A DNA stretch of 64,000 nt from Typha latifolia (Eukaryota; Streptophyta; Magnoliopsida; Poales; Typhaceae), in contig CM034099.1 in the NCBI GenBank assembly GCA_019914945.1, positions 310,001 through 374,000 on the forward strand. Reading direction: 5' to 3'. A program made the translations under genes and the position numbers. Shown one piece after another: positions 1 through 10,725 of this stretch; the stretch's first letter is position 1, and each line of letters begins with the position of its first letter. A model generated the notes under the pieces. It was given only the letters and a program-made list of their open reading frames with translations. It did no database searches and was not told where the DNA came from.

Positions 1-1135
1 CTTGTATTTTATCATATGATTTTGAAGAAAAAGACATCCACGTATCGGACTTCTACTTTTCTCATGGAGGAATTAAATTTTGAAGAGGGAAAAAAGTAAA
101 ATAATTGATTATTTTGGAGCCATCCACAGCTCTAATCTGTAGATGTAGATGTAGATGCGAGCGGCCGAAGAGAAAAGGTTGCCTTCTACTTTTCTGTAAT
201 TTGGATCCTGAAACTACAGTTTCGGCCGCCGATCCATTCGAAACGGTCGGATCTAATTCAAACGGCTCGGATATAAAAGAGATGAGAATTTATAATAATT
301 CTTCTTCTCTATTATTCTTCCCGGGTAATGTCGGCTGAGAACACCGAGTGGCGCAGAAGCAAGCGGTCAGTAGAGTTGTCGGATGAAGCATCCGTGGTAA
401 GTTTTAGTATCTTGTACAATTGTCTTTCTAAGGTGAGGTGTTGAAAAAAAAAATGATGCCCTATAGATGTTCGATAGAAGTCCTCAGCGAGGAACTTGTA
501 GGACACTAGGGCTTGAGAGAGGAGGATAGAATATCTTTTGTAGTAATGTGATCAATTTGGCTGCGGTGCTCTTGATTTCCTTTCCTTTTTCTAAACTTTT
601 GTGATTAATTATAGCGTGATTTATTAATCGGTCGCTATCAAAGTTTATTTCCTTTCTCATTCTTCTTTTTCTCCTCACATCAGTTTGGATAATGGGTGTT
701 CAATATGGGCTCAAAAATATTTTTTTTGTAAATTCAAATGATTGCTAGGGTGTGCTCCAACAACCTTTTTAATGTTGTATATTTGAACTATTTTTAGGAT
801 GGTTGCTCTATTATTTTTGGATATTTTTTTCATGCTATTTCAATCATTATGATACTATTTAAGTAACGACTAAAAAATCGTTCGAATATTTTAAATTGAA
901 ATTCTTCAAAATTTAAAAATCTTCAAATCTATATCTTCAAATTATTTATATATATGAATTCTTTATTTCAAAATTAATCTTCTATTTTAATATTTGATAA
1001 ATAAACTTGTCAATTACATAAGTTTATATAAAATCTTACATATTAAAACACTATATGATTCATCTTTTGCACTAATGTTGGTCAATAGATATTAATTCCA
1101 TTTCGTACCCTGTTCATTTGTGTGCTGCACTCTTG
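1..1135. other. 5' edge, no supported gene
   Basis: I see no convincing coding exon here. Positions 105-350 are moderately GC-rich, with a short AGATGT triplication near 138-160, and could be leader or promoter of the decayed PPR gene that follows. From about 700 the sequence turns strongly AT-rich. Short open frames on both strands lack recognisable domains. Confidence 0.5.
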
Positions 1136-2695
1136 TCAGAGTTAAGGATCCAAGGAACCTCGTCAACTGAGTCTTCGCCATAATACTTTGTGCCAGAAAA
1201 TTTCATACCAAAGTCTTTTCCATTTTCTACCTCTACAATGTTGAGTCTTCGCCATGCTGGTGGCTTGTTGGACCTGTAGTAGTCCAAGCTCGTGACCTTT
1301 CTCGAATGGCTCTGGATTTGGAGACTGCAGTTGATGATCACAGATTTGAGAATGCATGGAAGGCTTATGAGAAACATATGCATACGAATGGGTTTCCTCA
1401 GAAATCAGTTTTACGTAAACTTATTACTGGTTTTGCTGAGACTTGTGATGCTTACTGGCTGAATAGAGCTTACAATTTAGTAAAAGGTAATATTTGAAGC
1501 AAAAGAAAACATGATTTATTGGAGAAAGAGGCTCGTATTATCTTATTCTTATTTACTTATTTCTTTATTCTCACAGGGTACGAGTTACCGGTTCTTTCTT
1601 CAAACATTGTGAGAAGAATAATACAGATAGAAGCATCTCTTTCTTTAGCAGCATGGTCTGGAGTAGTTGGGCGTATGTCCCAAACAGCAACTGGTGTGTT
1701 CCTCGTGCACAGCTAATTATGGAGATTGGTTACCTTTTCAAGGATAACAGGGTCGATCCATGCAAGAAAAGCAACAAGCTGTTATCAGAGAAGTTGCATG
1801 CATAGGTTGAACTGGTTAGGTTGAAACATGGGGTTCTCCACCCAACAGAGAGATGTTAGAGCATTTTTGGAATCTGACAAAATTAGCAAATTGGCAGCAT
1901 TTCTAGTCAAAGCAAGAAAATAAGAATGTTTGGCCTCCATCGAGAGCTCCACAGTTGTTCAAGTGATAAATGAATGCATTTCTCCTAGGCCTCTTCTTAG
2001 AACAAGCACATGATCTTCTGGATGGGATGAGATTTCATGGAATAAGAGTTGGTTCCTCTACTTATTCCTCAGTTCTAAAAGCCTGTTGCAAAGGGAATCG
2101 TCATGGAGAGATAACAGCCTTCTAGAGGATGCTCGCCAAGCTGGCATCTAGCTTGATTCAAACTGCTATGAATCTTCGATCCGATCCAGATTACATTGTG
2201 ATGACTCTATTGGAGCCCGTCATCTTTTTGAAGAGATTAAATACTAATTTATGGAGATCTGTAAATCAAGAATTTGAGCTGTGGTGCTCATAGCTGGAAC
2301 AAGATGAGGGCTCTCCAGTTTCCAAATGCCCGGACTTTCATTCTCTAGTAAGCGTTTATACTGATATAGGGAAGAAGTATGCGGAAGTAACAGATTTATG
2401 GGGCGAAATGAAGCTGATTGATAGTTCAAGCATAATGAAATTAAATCAGGAGCTCTTGGAATCCTTATTGAATTGCTTTGTCAGAGGTGGTTTTCTTCTT
2501 CGGGCCATGCAAGTCATTGAGATGATGGAGAGAGGAAATAGGTTCATTGTGAAGTATAGGTGCAAGTCACTTTGGCTTAAATATCACACGACACTATACA
2601 AAGGCAAGGCTCCTAAGGTCCAGACAGAAGCACAATTGGAGCGGAGGGAAGCAGCTTTGTCATTTAAGCGATGGTCTACGAAAGCATATTAGTGG
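1136..2695 (+). pseudogene. Decayed PPR-like gene (At1g03100-type)
   Basis: Fragments in changing frames resemble, in the right order, plant PPR proteins of the At1g03100 type. An N-terminal block at about 1285-1497 reads ARDLSRMALDLETAVDDHRF onward. A second block at 1576-1716 contains AAWSGVV and SQTATGVF. A third from about 1712 contains EIGYLFKDNRVDP. Around 2020-2200 a block reads RFHGIRVGSSTYSSVLKACC. The C-terminal block at 2408-2692 contains KYHTTLYKGKAPKVQTEAQL and ends with a stop. Between blocks there are stops (TAG just after 1800), frame changes and apparent loss of middle repeats, so no single product can be read. The family assignment rests on remembered similarity, so the exact paralog is uncertain; the broken state is directly visible. 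A retrotransposon lies about 470 bp downstream. Confidence 0.6.
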
Positions 2696-3166
2696 GCATG
2701 GCATTTAAGCTACAAAACTTTCTGTGCTTCTGTATTATGGAATTTATAATGTCTTTGGGGGCAGCACCAGTCGAAGTATTGTATACGACAAATCCAGTAT
2801 CTCGCCGTCTAATCCATTTAGTTTACAAAATTCAACTGTGAATGGTAATTGGTAGATTAAACTGATATTCAGAAGAAGTGGGTTAGGAGAATCTGAGTTC
2901 AAACTTGCTACTTCCAAGGAAATGGTAAAAGAATAGAGAGTACCATTTCCATCCATCTTGTAAAGGGAAATGAATCCAATCTATGTTCCAGTAAATTGAA
3001 TAAGTAATTATCAATCTTTAACATATAGCATCCTATTTTCAATGTTTGAAAAGAATCAAAATATTTTCAGATTCATTATTAGCTCTGTTTTTGAAGAAAG
3101 TGAATAGTTCACTTTCTAATATGGGTAGTTAGGTAGTTAGGTACACTGCATGAAATTGGAGATAGA
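2696..3166. other. Spacer between PPR pseudogene and retrotransposon
   Basis: AT-rich sequence with no coding signal that I can support. It probably includes former 3' flank of the PPR pseudogene. It ends at the GTATT target site of the LTR retrotransposon. Confidence 0.5.
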
Positions 3167-3171
3167 GTATT

Positions 3172-3483
3172 TGATGCGGACATCACTGATAGAACGCGAT
3201 GGCGTGTGTACCAGCGCAGGAGGCGCCGACAGTTGATGATCCCTCCTATAGGGATTTGGTTCTGATTTTTATTTATTTAGGGTGTCTTTTGTTTATTTTC
3301 TATGTAGGGTGTTTTTTGCTTAATTCTATTGTAGATCTATATATAGACCCGTTATATTTCCTTTGGCACTTAATGAAAGTTTATGTGATTTGTTCTCTCG
3401 AGGATTTTGGTATGAAACCTTTTCTTAGGGTGGAGGTGTGAAACCCCATTCCTTCCCTTCTTCTTTCTCTACGTTTTGCATCA
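3172..3483 (+). repeat. Left LTR of chromovirus
   Basis: 312 bp, starting TGATGC and ending GCATCA, matching 7095-7406 over its full length with about nine substitutions and no indels. It contains a TATATATAGACC segment near 3338-3350 that could serve as the TATA box, with transcription proceeding towards the right. Confidence 0.95.
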
Positions 3484-3487
3484 TTTT

Positions 3488-3496
3488 TGGTATCAG
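3488..3496 (+). other. Primer binding site (tRNA-iMet type)
   Basis: TGGTATCAG begins four bases after the left LTR. This is the usual complement of the 3' end of plant initiator methionine tRNA, the common primer for Ty3/gypsy reverse transcription. The match stops after nine bases (GATCC follows). Confidence 0.8.
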
Positions 3497-4297
3497 GATC
3501 CTAGTTTATGTACGCCCCTCCTCCCGGGTTCTACGCCGCTCCACATTTGTTCTTCGCATGACCAATCACTCCACGAACACCGGAACGTCAAGAAATCCGG
3601 CGTACAACGAGCAAAGAAATTACCGTCGACGAGGAACAGCAAGAATCTGTTGTCATAGAGGAATCGCTACCGCATGATCAGGTACGTGCTCTTTTCAATG
3701 TATTAAATATTTTTGGGTCATTTTTTTCTAGTATCATCTCTAAACTGTTATCAATTCCTGCTGTCCACATATAGTGAGGGAGAGACTACATAGAAACCTT
3801 ATATGCTTTAGTCCTGATATTAAGAGATGAAATGTGCCAAATAGAATATTAGTATTATGTTAATTTTTGGAAAGAAATTTAAAGGGTTTGGCATTTAAAT
3901 GTGAATTTTGTTTAAAAACCATTAAGTCTTGACATTAGTCTTTGAATCCCCTGAACAGAAAATCTAAATTCAATTAAGTATTCATTTTTAAGATTTTCTT
4001 GATTGCATAGCATATCATCTCATATCATTTAGATTAAGACATTTGTATTTGGATTAAATATAGGAGACGTCTGCATTCCATTAGGTTAGAACATTATTTA
4101 ATTTTATTTAAATTAGCAAGCATAAAATTAAAAAGATAAAAATAAATAAAAAAATAAAATAAATAAAAAAAGGATATATATATATATATATAATATATAA
4201 AGCAATACATAACTCATTCATTGCATATTAGTGTACGCCAACACGTAGAGGTAAGGCTTATCTCCTTAGTGATTCTAGTGAATCCAGCAATAGCAGT

Positions 4298-4900
4298 ATG
4301 GATCCCGAACTTAGTAAAAAGCTCGACGACATTATGGGACAACTAGGTACCTTAGCTCAACAAGTCAGAGATACTCAAGATACTTTGCTTGGGTATCAAC
4401 GGGTGACCGATGAACGACTATATAGGGTAGAAAGACCCCGTGAGCACACCCTCTTCAAAATGATCACCGCCCTGACCTTGAACGTGGTGAATCTCCCACT
4501 CCTTTACCTCGTAAACATTTTCAAGGGAATGAGCGAGATCCTGATGAACAGTACCTTCGAAGCATTAAAATTGATGCTCCGATGTTTGATGGTCGTCTAG
4601 ATCCGCAACACTTCTTGGACTGGATCAAAGACATGGACCGTTACTTTAAATGGTATGATATGTCGGAAATCCGTAAAGTCAGGTTTGCTGCTATGAAATT
4701 GACTGGGAAAGCAAATCAATACTGGACCAACGTTGAGACTCTTCGTGAGATTAGGGGTGAGCTTCTAATTGAAATTTGGGTTGACATTAAAAAAAACTAA
4801 AACGTAAATACCTCCCACCTTCCTATTATCCTAAGCTTCTAGACAGATGGAACCGACTTACCCAAGGGAGTAAGTCCGCTAAGGATTACGTTGCGGCCTT
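4298..4900 (+). pseudogene. Retrotransposon gag, frameshifted
   Basis: Gag capsid region of the chromovirus, broken across frames. It opens at 4298 with MDPELSKKLDDIMGQL and stays open to about 4440. The correct frame then changes, and a second block from about 4573 carries the conserved Gag segment FDGRLDPQHFLDWIKDMDRY and YWTNVETL. Another frame change near 4770-4800 leads into KRKYLPP and the downstream Gag-Pol frame. At least two small indels are needed to explain this, so a continuous Gag cannot be made from this copy. Confidence 0.8.
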
Positions 4901-6890
4901 TGATGAATTGTTTGCTCGGTGTAGCGTGATCGAATCAGAAACCCCTATGCAAATCTTGTCTAGATTTAGGGCTGGCCTACGTGAAGAATTGAGAAGTGAA
5001 CTTTTTGCTCGTAATGTTGATATTTTGGAAAGGGCCTACAGCTTAGTTCAAGACTTAGAGGAGTCTAGACCTAACCACATCCCAAAAAATTATGAAACAA
5101 GACCTCAAATTCATAAATCCTCCACAGGTCCTCATCAAGCCAAATCTACTAGCCAATCTTTTACTCGATCTACCCCTAGCCCTTCACAATCCAAGGTGGA
5201 ATACAAAGGTAAAAACATTGAGAAAGACTTTTCTAAGATTAATCCTCGGATCAAATGCTATAAGTGTCAAGGCTATGGACATGTTGCTGCAAATTGTGCG
5301 AGCCCGTATAAAATAAGTTTAATTGAGGAACCCTTCGAAGAAGACTTCGAGCAAGAATTTGACGGATATGTTCACCATGTAGACGGTGAAGAAGGAGATT
5401 TTGAAGATGAAGAGGAAGAAAATACCCTAGGATGCCTGAGGCACATAGACTCCACAAGGTTACATGTTGTTAGATATGCCCTCTCTCAACCTAAAGTCAA
5501 TGATGATTGGAGGCGCAACTCCATTTTCCACACATTCACGAAAATTGGAGGTAAAAATTGTAAAGTAATTGTAGATAGTGGCAGCTGTATAAATGCCGTG
5601 TCCTCCACCATTATTTCAAAACTAAATCTGAGAGCGATTTCCCATCCTAATCCTTACAAGGTTTCGTGGATTAATTCAACCACGCTGGAAATAAAAGAGC
5701 GCTGTTTGGTTCCAATTGAATTCACGACTTATAAGGATAAAATCTGGTGCGATGTATTGACCATGGATGTGAGTCAAATTATCCTTGGAAGGCCTTGGCT
5801 ATTTGATAATGATGTGCATATTTATGGTCGTTCAAATATCTGCATTTTTGAACATGAAGGTAAGAAAATCAAGATTCTTCCATCGCAGCCTAGAGGTGGT
5901 AAGATGGAAAAGAAGTCTGATCTCATCCACTCCGACAATAAAGTCAGCTTGATTAGTGCGAGAGGCATTGAACGTGAGATGAGTAAAGGAACTCCTATTC
6001 TGATTCTTGCGGCTCGAGAACTTCTGAATGAGCCTAGTGAATCGATTCCTTTTGAAGCCACTGCTGTGATTGAGAAATTCTCGGATGTCTTTCTAGAGGA
6101 TCTCCCGGATGAATTGCCACCAATGAGAGATATTCAATATGCTATCGATTTCGTCCCGGGTGCATCTCTTCCTAACTTGCCTCATTATAGACTTAACCCA
6201 ACTGAACACGCTGAACTAAAACGACAAGGTGATGGGCAAACTGAAGTAGTCAATAGGAGCTTAGGTAACCTATTGAGAACTCTTGTCGACGAGAATCTAA
6301 GAGACTGGGATCAAAAACTGCCAACTGCTGAATTTGCATACAATAATTCTGTTAATAGATCCATAGGTCTGAGTCCAACTGAGGTAGTATATGGTTATAA
6401 ACCTAGACAACCTATAGATCTCATTTCTATGTCCCATTATCATAGGTTGTCTAAGTCTGTATCTGCATTTGCATCACATATTCATGACTTGCATAAAGAA
6501 ATCGAGAATGTAATTGCTCAAAGTAATACTAATTATAAAATTCGAGCTGATCTAAGAAGGAGATTCAAAGAATTTAATGTTGGAGACTTTGTGATGGTCC
6601 GGATACGTCTGGAACGGTTTCCACCCGGAACTGTCAAAAAGTTGCATGCACGAAGTGCTGGACCTTTTAAAATTCTCAAGAAAATTAATGATAATGCTTA
6701 TGTTCTAGATATCCCTAGTGATTTTGGCATCAGTTCTACTTTTAATATTGAGGATCTAGTAGCTTATAAAGGTCCAGATTTTACTCCAGATAACCCACTA
6801 GATACTGAGCCTACCTATGAGCCTGTTTATGAGAGACCCTCTTTACCTCCACTTCCCAATATTCCACCTAACACAAAGAGACGAAATTGA
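4870..6890 (+). pseudogene. Gag-Pol remnant: zinc knuckle, protease, RT start fused to integrase end
   Basis: A continuous frame of about 670 codons that reads as one protein yet lacks the enzymatic middle of pol. In order: the C-terminal half of Gag (FDELFARC onward); a CCHC zinc knuckle CYKCQGYGHVAANC at about 5250-5300; an acidic linker; an aspartic protease with the VDSG catalytic triplet at about 5570-5582; the N-terminus of reverse transcriptase (ELPPMRDIQYAIDFVPGASL). At about 6225 the frame jumps directly to the integrase C-terminal part (DGQTEVVNRSLGNLL) and its GPFKILKKINDNAYVLDIP tail. Reverse transcriptase active site, RNase H and the integrase DDE core are absent. The in-frame junction makes the ORF look intact, but the enzyme is missing. 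It stops at 6888, just before the chromodomain frame. Confidence 0.88.
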
Positions 6891-7188
6891 TAAAATTTTA
6901 GATGATGAAATTATTTCAACTAGAGAAGGTGGATCCCAACGGTATCTAGTACGTTGGAAAGGACGACCTACATCTGATAACACGTGGCTTGATCGTCACG
7001 ATTTGGAGGTGCATCACCCCGATACCTTAGAGCAAGATGAGAGCAAAGCGAGCGGACACTCGACGGAGTCGACTTCTCTCCCACCCGGGGAGAATGATGC
7101 GGACATCACTGATAGAACGCGATGGCGTGTGTACCAGCGCAGGAGGCGCCGACAATTGATGATCCCTCATATAGGGATTTGGTTCTGA
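6880..7188 (+). pseudogene. Chromodomain segment of pol reading into the 3' LTR
   Basis: In a different frame from the preceding pol remnant, this stretch encodes a chromodomain-like sequence: EIDKILDDEIISTREG followed by QRYLVRWKGRPTSDNTWL and EVHHPDTLE. It sits where chromovirus integrases carry the chromodomain that guides insertion into chromatin. A one-base frame change near 6889 separates it from the integrase tail. Its frame continues past the purine tract into the right LTR and stops at 7188, so the last 31 or so codons are LTR-encoded and rich in arginine (YQRRRRRQ). Confidence 0.8.
7087..7094 (+). other. Polypurine tract
   Basis: GGGGAGAA lies directly against the TGATGC start of the right LTR, where plus-strand priming is expected. 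It is short for a polypurine tract but correctly placed. Confidence 0.7.
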
Positions 7189-7406
7189 TTTTTATTTATT
7201 TAGGGTGTCTTTTGTTTATTTTCTATGTAGGATGTTTTTTGCTTAATTCCATTATAGGTCTATATATAGACCCGTTATATTTCCTTTGGCACTTAATGAA
7301 AGTTTATGTGATTTGTTCTCTCGAGGATTTTGGTGTGAAATATTTTCTTAGGGTGGAGGTGTGAAACCCCATTCCTTCCCTTCTTCTTTCTCTACGTTTT
7401 GCATCA
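7095..7406 (+). repeat. Right LTR of chromovirus
   Basis: 312 bp with the same TGATGC and GCATCA ends as the left LTR, followed directly by the GTATT target duplication. The first 94 bp overlap the chromodomain reading frame. Confidence 0.95.
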
Positions 7407-7411
7407 GTATT

Positions 7412-9842
7412 TCATGGGTGACATATTGAATCCTGAAATAGTAGCTTTGCAACTTTGACTGGCTTTGTCCGGTTTTCTAAATGATACTTTTATTCCAGAA
7501 AAGAAAAAAAGAAAAGAAAATGAATAGTTGCATGATTTATTATTTCAGCAGTCTTTATCTAATGTGGTGATTTTTATTATAAATTCATAATTACAGCTAT
7601 GAGTTTTTATCATTATTGTGTTTGGTATAATGCTTATGAGCCAGAACAAAGTCTTCGATAGGTTTATGATTGTATATGTGTGATCTGGACACTATTATAG
7701 CTGATAAATATTTAATCATTTCTCATTGTGCTTATACGTATGTAATATATCTTAAGGTTCAAGGAGTAGTACTTATATAGATATAATTAGTTATTATTCT
7801 TGTTGTCCATTGGTTTTTCTTCTTCTTTTTCTTTTCTTTTTAAATCTTTTGACCATTTACAGCTCGGTGCTTCTCTCCCTTAAAATTCTAGTTTTGAGTA
7901 TCTTAAAATTATTTGCTATTACTTATTTGTTTATTGATCGGTCATCTTGATAACATGCATATAGTACTACTCATCTTTTTGTGCAGATTATTTTCATTTA
8001 TTTTGCTAATTTATTTGTCAACAATATGGGAGGAATAATGCTCATAGATACATTCAGAGAAGCATATGCTCAAACACAGTGCTGGTCACAAAACGGATGT
8101 AGACATCTAGGAGTTTGCCGGAGTTATTATTTGCTCGCAATCGACAACAAGTACTCAGTTGAAGTTCTTCTTCCTTGTCTAGCCACTGTGGGGATGCAGG
8201 ACGCAAAATTGTCACAAATAGGTAGCACCCTGGTGGGTCGTTCCTCCGGTTATTTCAAGTTATGTACAAACTATTTAACCAATCTTATATTCCAAAGTTG
8301 TTTCTTTATTGAATTAAATATATCTGAAATTATTCACAATCTTTTTTAATTTGGTGACCGTAATGTGCATTAATATTATTTTTGGCCACGAATCATGTTG
8401 TGCTATAAATCCAGCTGCTACCAAAGTGCCCATCATAAAATTTGTAGCTATGTACGTAGTACTATAATGAGGAGTCTATTGTCTTTTAATATGAATATCA
8501 ACTAATATCTTAATATGCTGACCACCAAGCACCCTGTCATGCTTTTCCACGTTGGCATGCTTTAAGGTTAATTCCATGTACATATGCTCCTGATACAGGC
8601 AGTCTAATTGGACAGACTATGCAATTTAACTTTTGCTTAAGATGAATTAATGTTATGGCCCACCAATTATCTGAATGCAGTTCATTTATTATCAACAGAA
8701 AGCAAAAGGAGAGTTTTATTTCATGTACGGGTTGTGCACAGTTTACACAGCCTGCTGCTTGTAAGCACATTGTCTTCAACTTCTCTGGCGTGATAGTTAC
8801 ACTTAGTCAAGATATTCTTTCTGCTCACATCGTTGAGTGTATGTCTGTGTTTGATGTGAAACCAAGATTCTTAGGCCCCATTCCACTTTCGGCTCAGAGC
8901 TCATTTGCTATATTTGTGGGGGTGAGGGTGAGGGTGAAGGGCTTCCCTTCTATTATGACTCCTTGTTTGTCTACCTTCTCATCAAAGGTCAAGTCACACT
9001 GTCTTTTCTATCTCTTCAGAGAGCCAAAGATGCAGTGAGGTACAGACCTATAGTCATCTCTGCCTTCAAAATCCAATGCTGATTGAGATTCTCCACATGT
9101 ACACAGGGGGCAGGTGGGCACTTATGGTATGTGTGACGTATGTCCAACACCACTGTATGTTTTCATTTGCAACCTCACTGAAGGATTTAGGTGGCTTAGA
9201 AGAGTGATCGAACCTTACTCATAATAAATCAAACTGTGGTTTTCTGACAACGAGTGATACAGCTTTTCCTGTCATTGAGCTATAAGCTGGGACAGTTTAG
9301 TAAAGAAGTTGAGGACACTTCTTATGGTCTTGCTGAAAGTGTCTTTGAAAATACATGTTAAAAAGGAGGAGGAGGTTTCTTTTGGCAAATGTGGGTTGTG
9401 ATATGCAAAAGTTGCAAAGAACCAAACCATTTTCTTCATGCTCTTGACTTCTCTGTTTATTGCATAGAAGAATAAGAATAAGAAGTAAGACAGCATAATA
9501 AACTAATTTTGAATGGCTCTGTTCAGATAATAAAATCATTGGTTAAGCCCTGAACAACATATCATAGCCTATAATTCTCTATTTCACAGCATCTAAGAAT
9601 GAATTATATCTTGGTTAATATTTTCAGCCTTATAAAACATAAGAGGCCTGCAAAATTTCCTACAACCTAATCAAAAGAATTACAAAGAATCCACTACTTT
9701 TATCTGATGATGAGAAGCTGGCATTGTTTGCTCTGTCAACATCTCGAAAAATAAAAATCCCACCATGTTGGGCTCCCAAAACTTTGTTATATAACAAAAA
9801 GCAAGATTTCTTCCCGGCCAACTCATCTGATACCTATTATTG
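7412..9842. other. Intergenic, one exon-like block
   Basis: No gene can be supported. One block, about 7987-8220 on the plus strand, looks exon-like: it follows TTTTGTGCAG, has an open frame (LIDTFREAYAQTQCW, then LGVCRSYYLLAIDNKYSVEV) and ends at AATAG|GTAGCA. I do not recognise the protein and found no companion exon. Near 8920-8940 there is a short GTGAGG repeat. The remaining small frames have no domain or codon pattern that I trust. Confidence 0.35.
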
Positions 9843-10555
9843 TTAAGATCTCTTAGGCTTTATCTGAATTTCTTTGCTGTAGCTAGTGATATAATTTGGA
9901 ATCACTTCGTCACTGAACTTCTTTGCAGTCCATGATCTCTTCAAGATAGAGTAGCACTCCTGCAAAGAAGATCATGCGAAGGGTCAGACCTCTCTTTTAC
10001 ATAATTGGCGAAAGAAACTTAGTAAGAGAGAAGAATACGAAAAAAAGACTTGTATTAGTGATTGCTAAGAGTGGACTTTTTCCTCACAAAACTGGCAGTT
10101 GGTTCTGACTTAAGTCAAAATCTAGCAGCACAGTGTAACCAGATCTTTTTTCTTTTTATAAAAATTTCAACATTATCTTACAATGAAATTCCATGCAATT
10201 TTAGAAACCACATCTTTGCCAGATAAAAAATAAAAAATTTGCAGTATCAAGAAGATATTGGCAACTGTTAAAGATTCAGCTTGTACCTTATTTGACTAAA
10301 TATTTGGTAGATCAATAGAAAGCTTGAAGCTCTTCTGATATGATTTTAATTGCAGAAGCATGTGCTTTCCAAATAGGAAGAGTCAGCTGCCAACATAAGG
10401 AAAAGAAAGTGCAAATAATTATATGCTCTTAAAAGTAACATCATGCCGAAGACATCATTTCATGCTTAAGAAAAGAATTTATGGGCATCACTCACCACTA
10501 GAGAACAGAAGAAGCTGAACTTTGACCACTCATGAGGCCTTTTACTAACAATGTC
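9843..10555 (-). other. Three exon-like blocks of an unidentified gene
   Basis: Three minus-strand blocks have good splice signals and coding-like sequence. Block 1 (10555-10496, 60 nt) lies between CTAG and GTGAGT and reads IVSKRPHEWSKFSFFCSL. Block 2 (10386-10287) follows GGCAG and reads LTLPIWKAHASAIKIISEEL until a TGA. Block 3 (9959-9843) follows TTTGCAG and reads CYSILKRSWTAKKFSDEVIP until TAA, ending IQIKPKRS. I do not recognise the protein. The blocks lie 170-880 bp downstream of the 5-phosphatase stop on the same strand, so they may be the end of a lost neighbour, or noise. The stop inside block 2 argues for decay if the three belong together. Confidence 0.3.
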
Positions 10556-10725
10556 CTAGTTATAAAAAATACAGAGTATGAGAATGAGAAACATTATGTA
10601 GACTTTTGCTGGAAATTTCTATGGACTTCCATGAAGTCCAAAAAAAAAGTACCTTTGAATGATCCATTGAAAAAAGATTAACTAAGCAGCCCCCTTCAAA
10701 GGAAACTACAATTGTATAGCACCTT

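Larger units (their letters stand above)
3172..7406 (+). mobile_element. Ty3/gypsy chromovirus, internally deleted
   Basis: A complete LTR-bounded element of 4235 bp. Both LTRs are 312 bp, begin TGATGC and end GCATCA (a 6-bp inverted repeat), and are flanked by an identical 5-bp target duplication, GTATT, at 3167-3171 and 7407-7411. A methionine-initiator-type primer binding site (TGGTATCAG, 3488-3496) follows the left LTR. A short purine tract (GGGGAGAA, 7087-7094) precedes the right LTR. The inside encodes Gag fragments, a zinc knuckle, a protease, the start of reverse transcriptase, then directly the end of integrase and a chromodomain. Reverse transcriptase core, RNase H and the integrase catalytic core are missing, and gag has at least two frame breaks. 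It is therefore non-autonomous. The LTRs differ at about 9 of 312 positions by my count. The chromodomain makes it a chromovirus; I do not assign a clade firmly. Confidence 0.93.

Noticed and set aside
8915..8942. GTGAGG tandem units, also at 15402-15422
   Set aside because: Not the plant telomere repeat TTTAGGG; only a few units, so treated as simple sequence.
8655..9038. 127-codon plus-strand open frame with several cysteines
   Set aside because: No recognisable motif, no splice context and atypical composition; probably chance.
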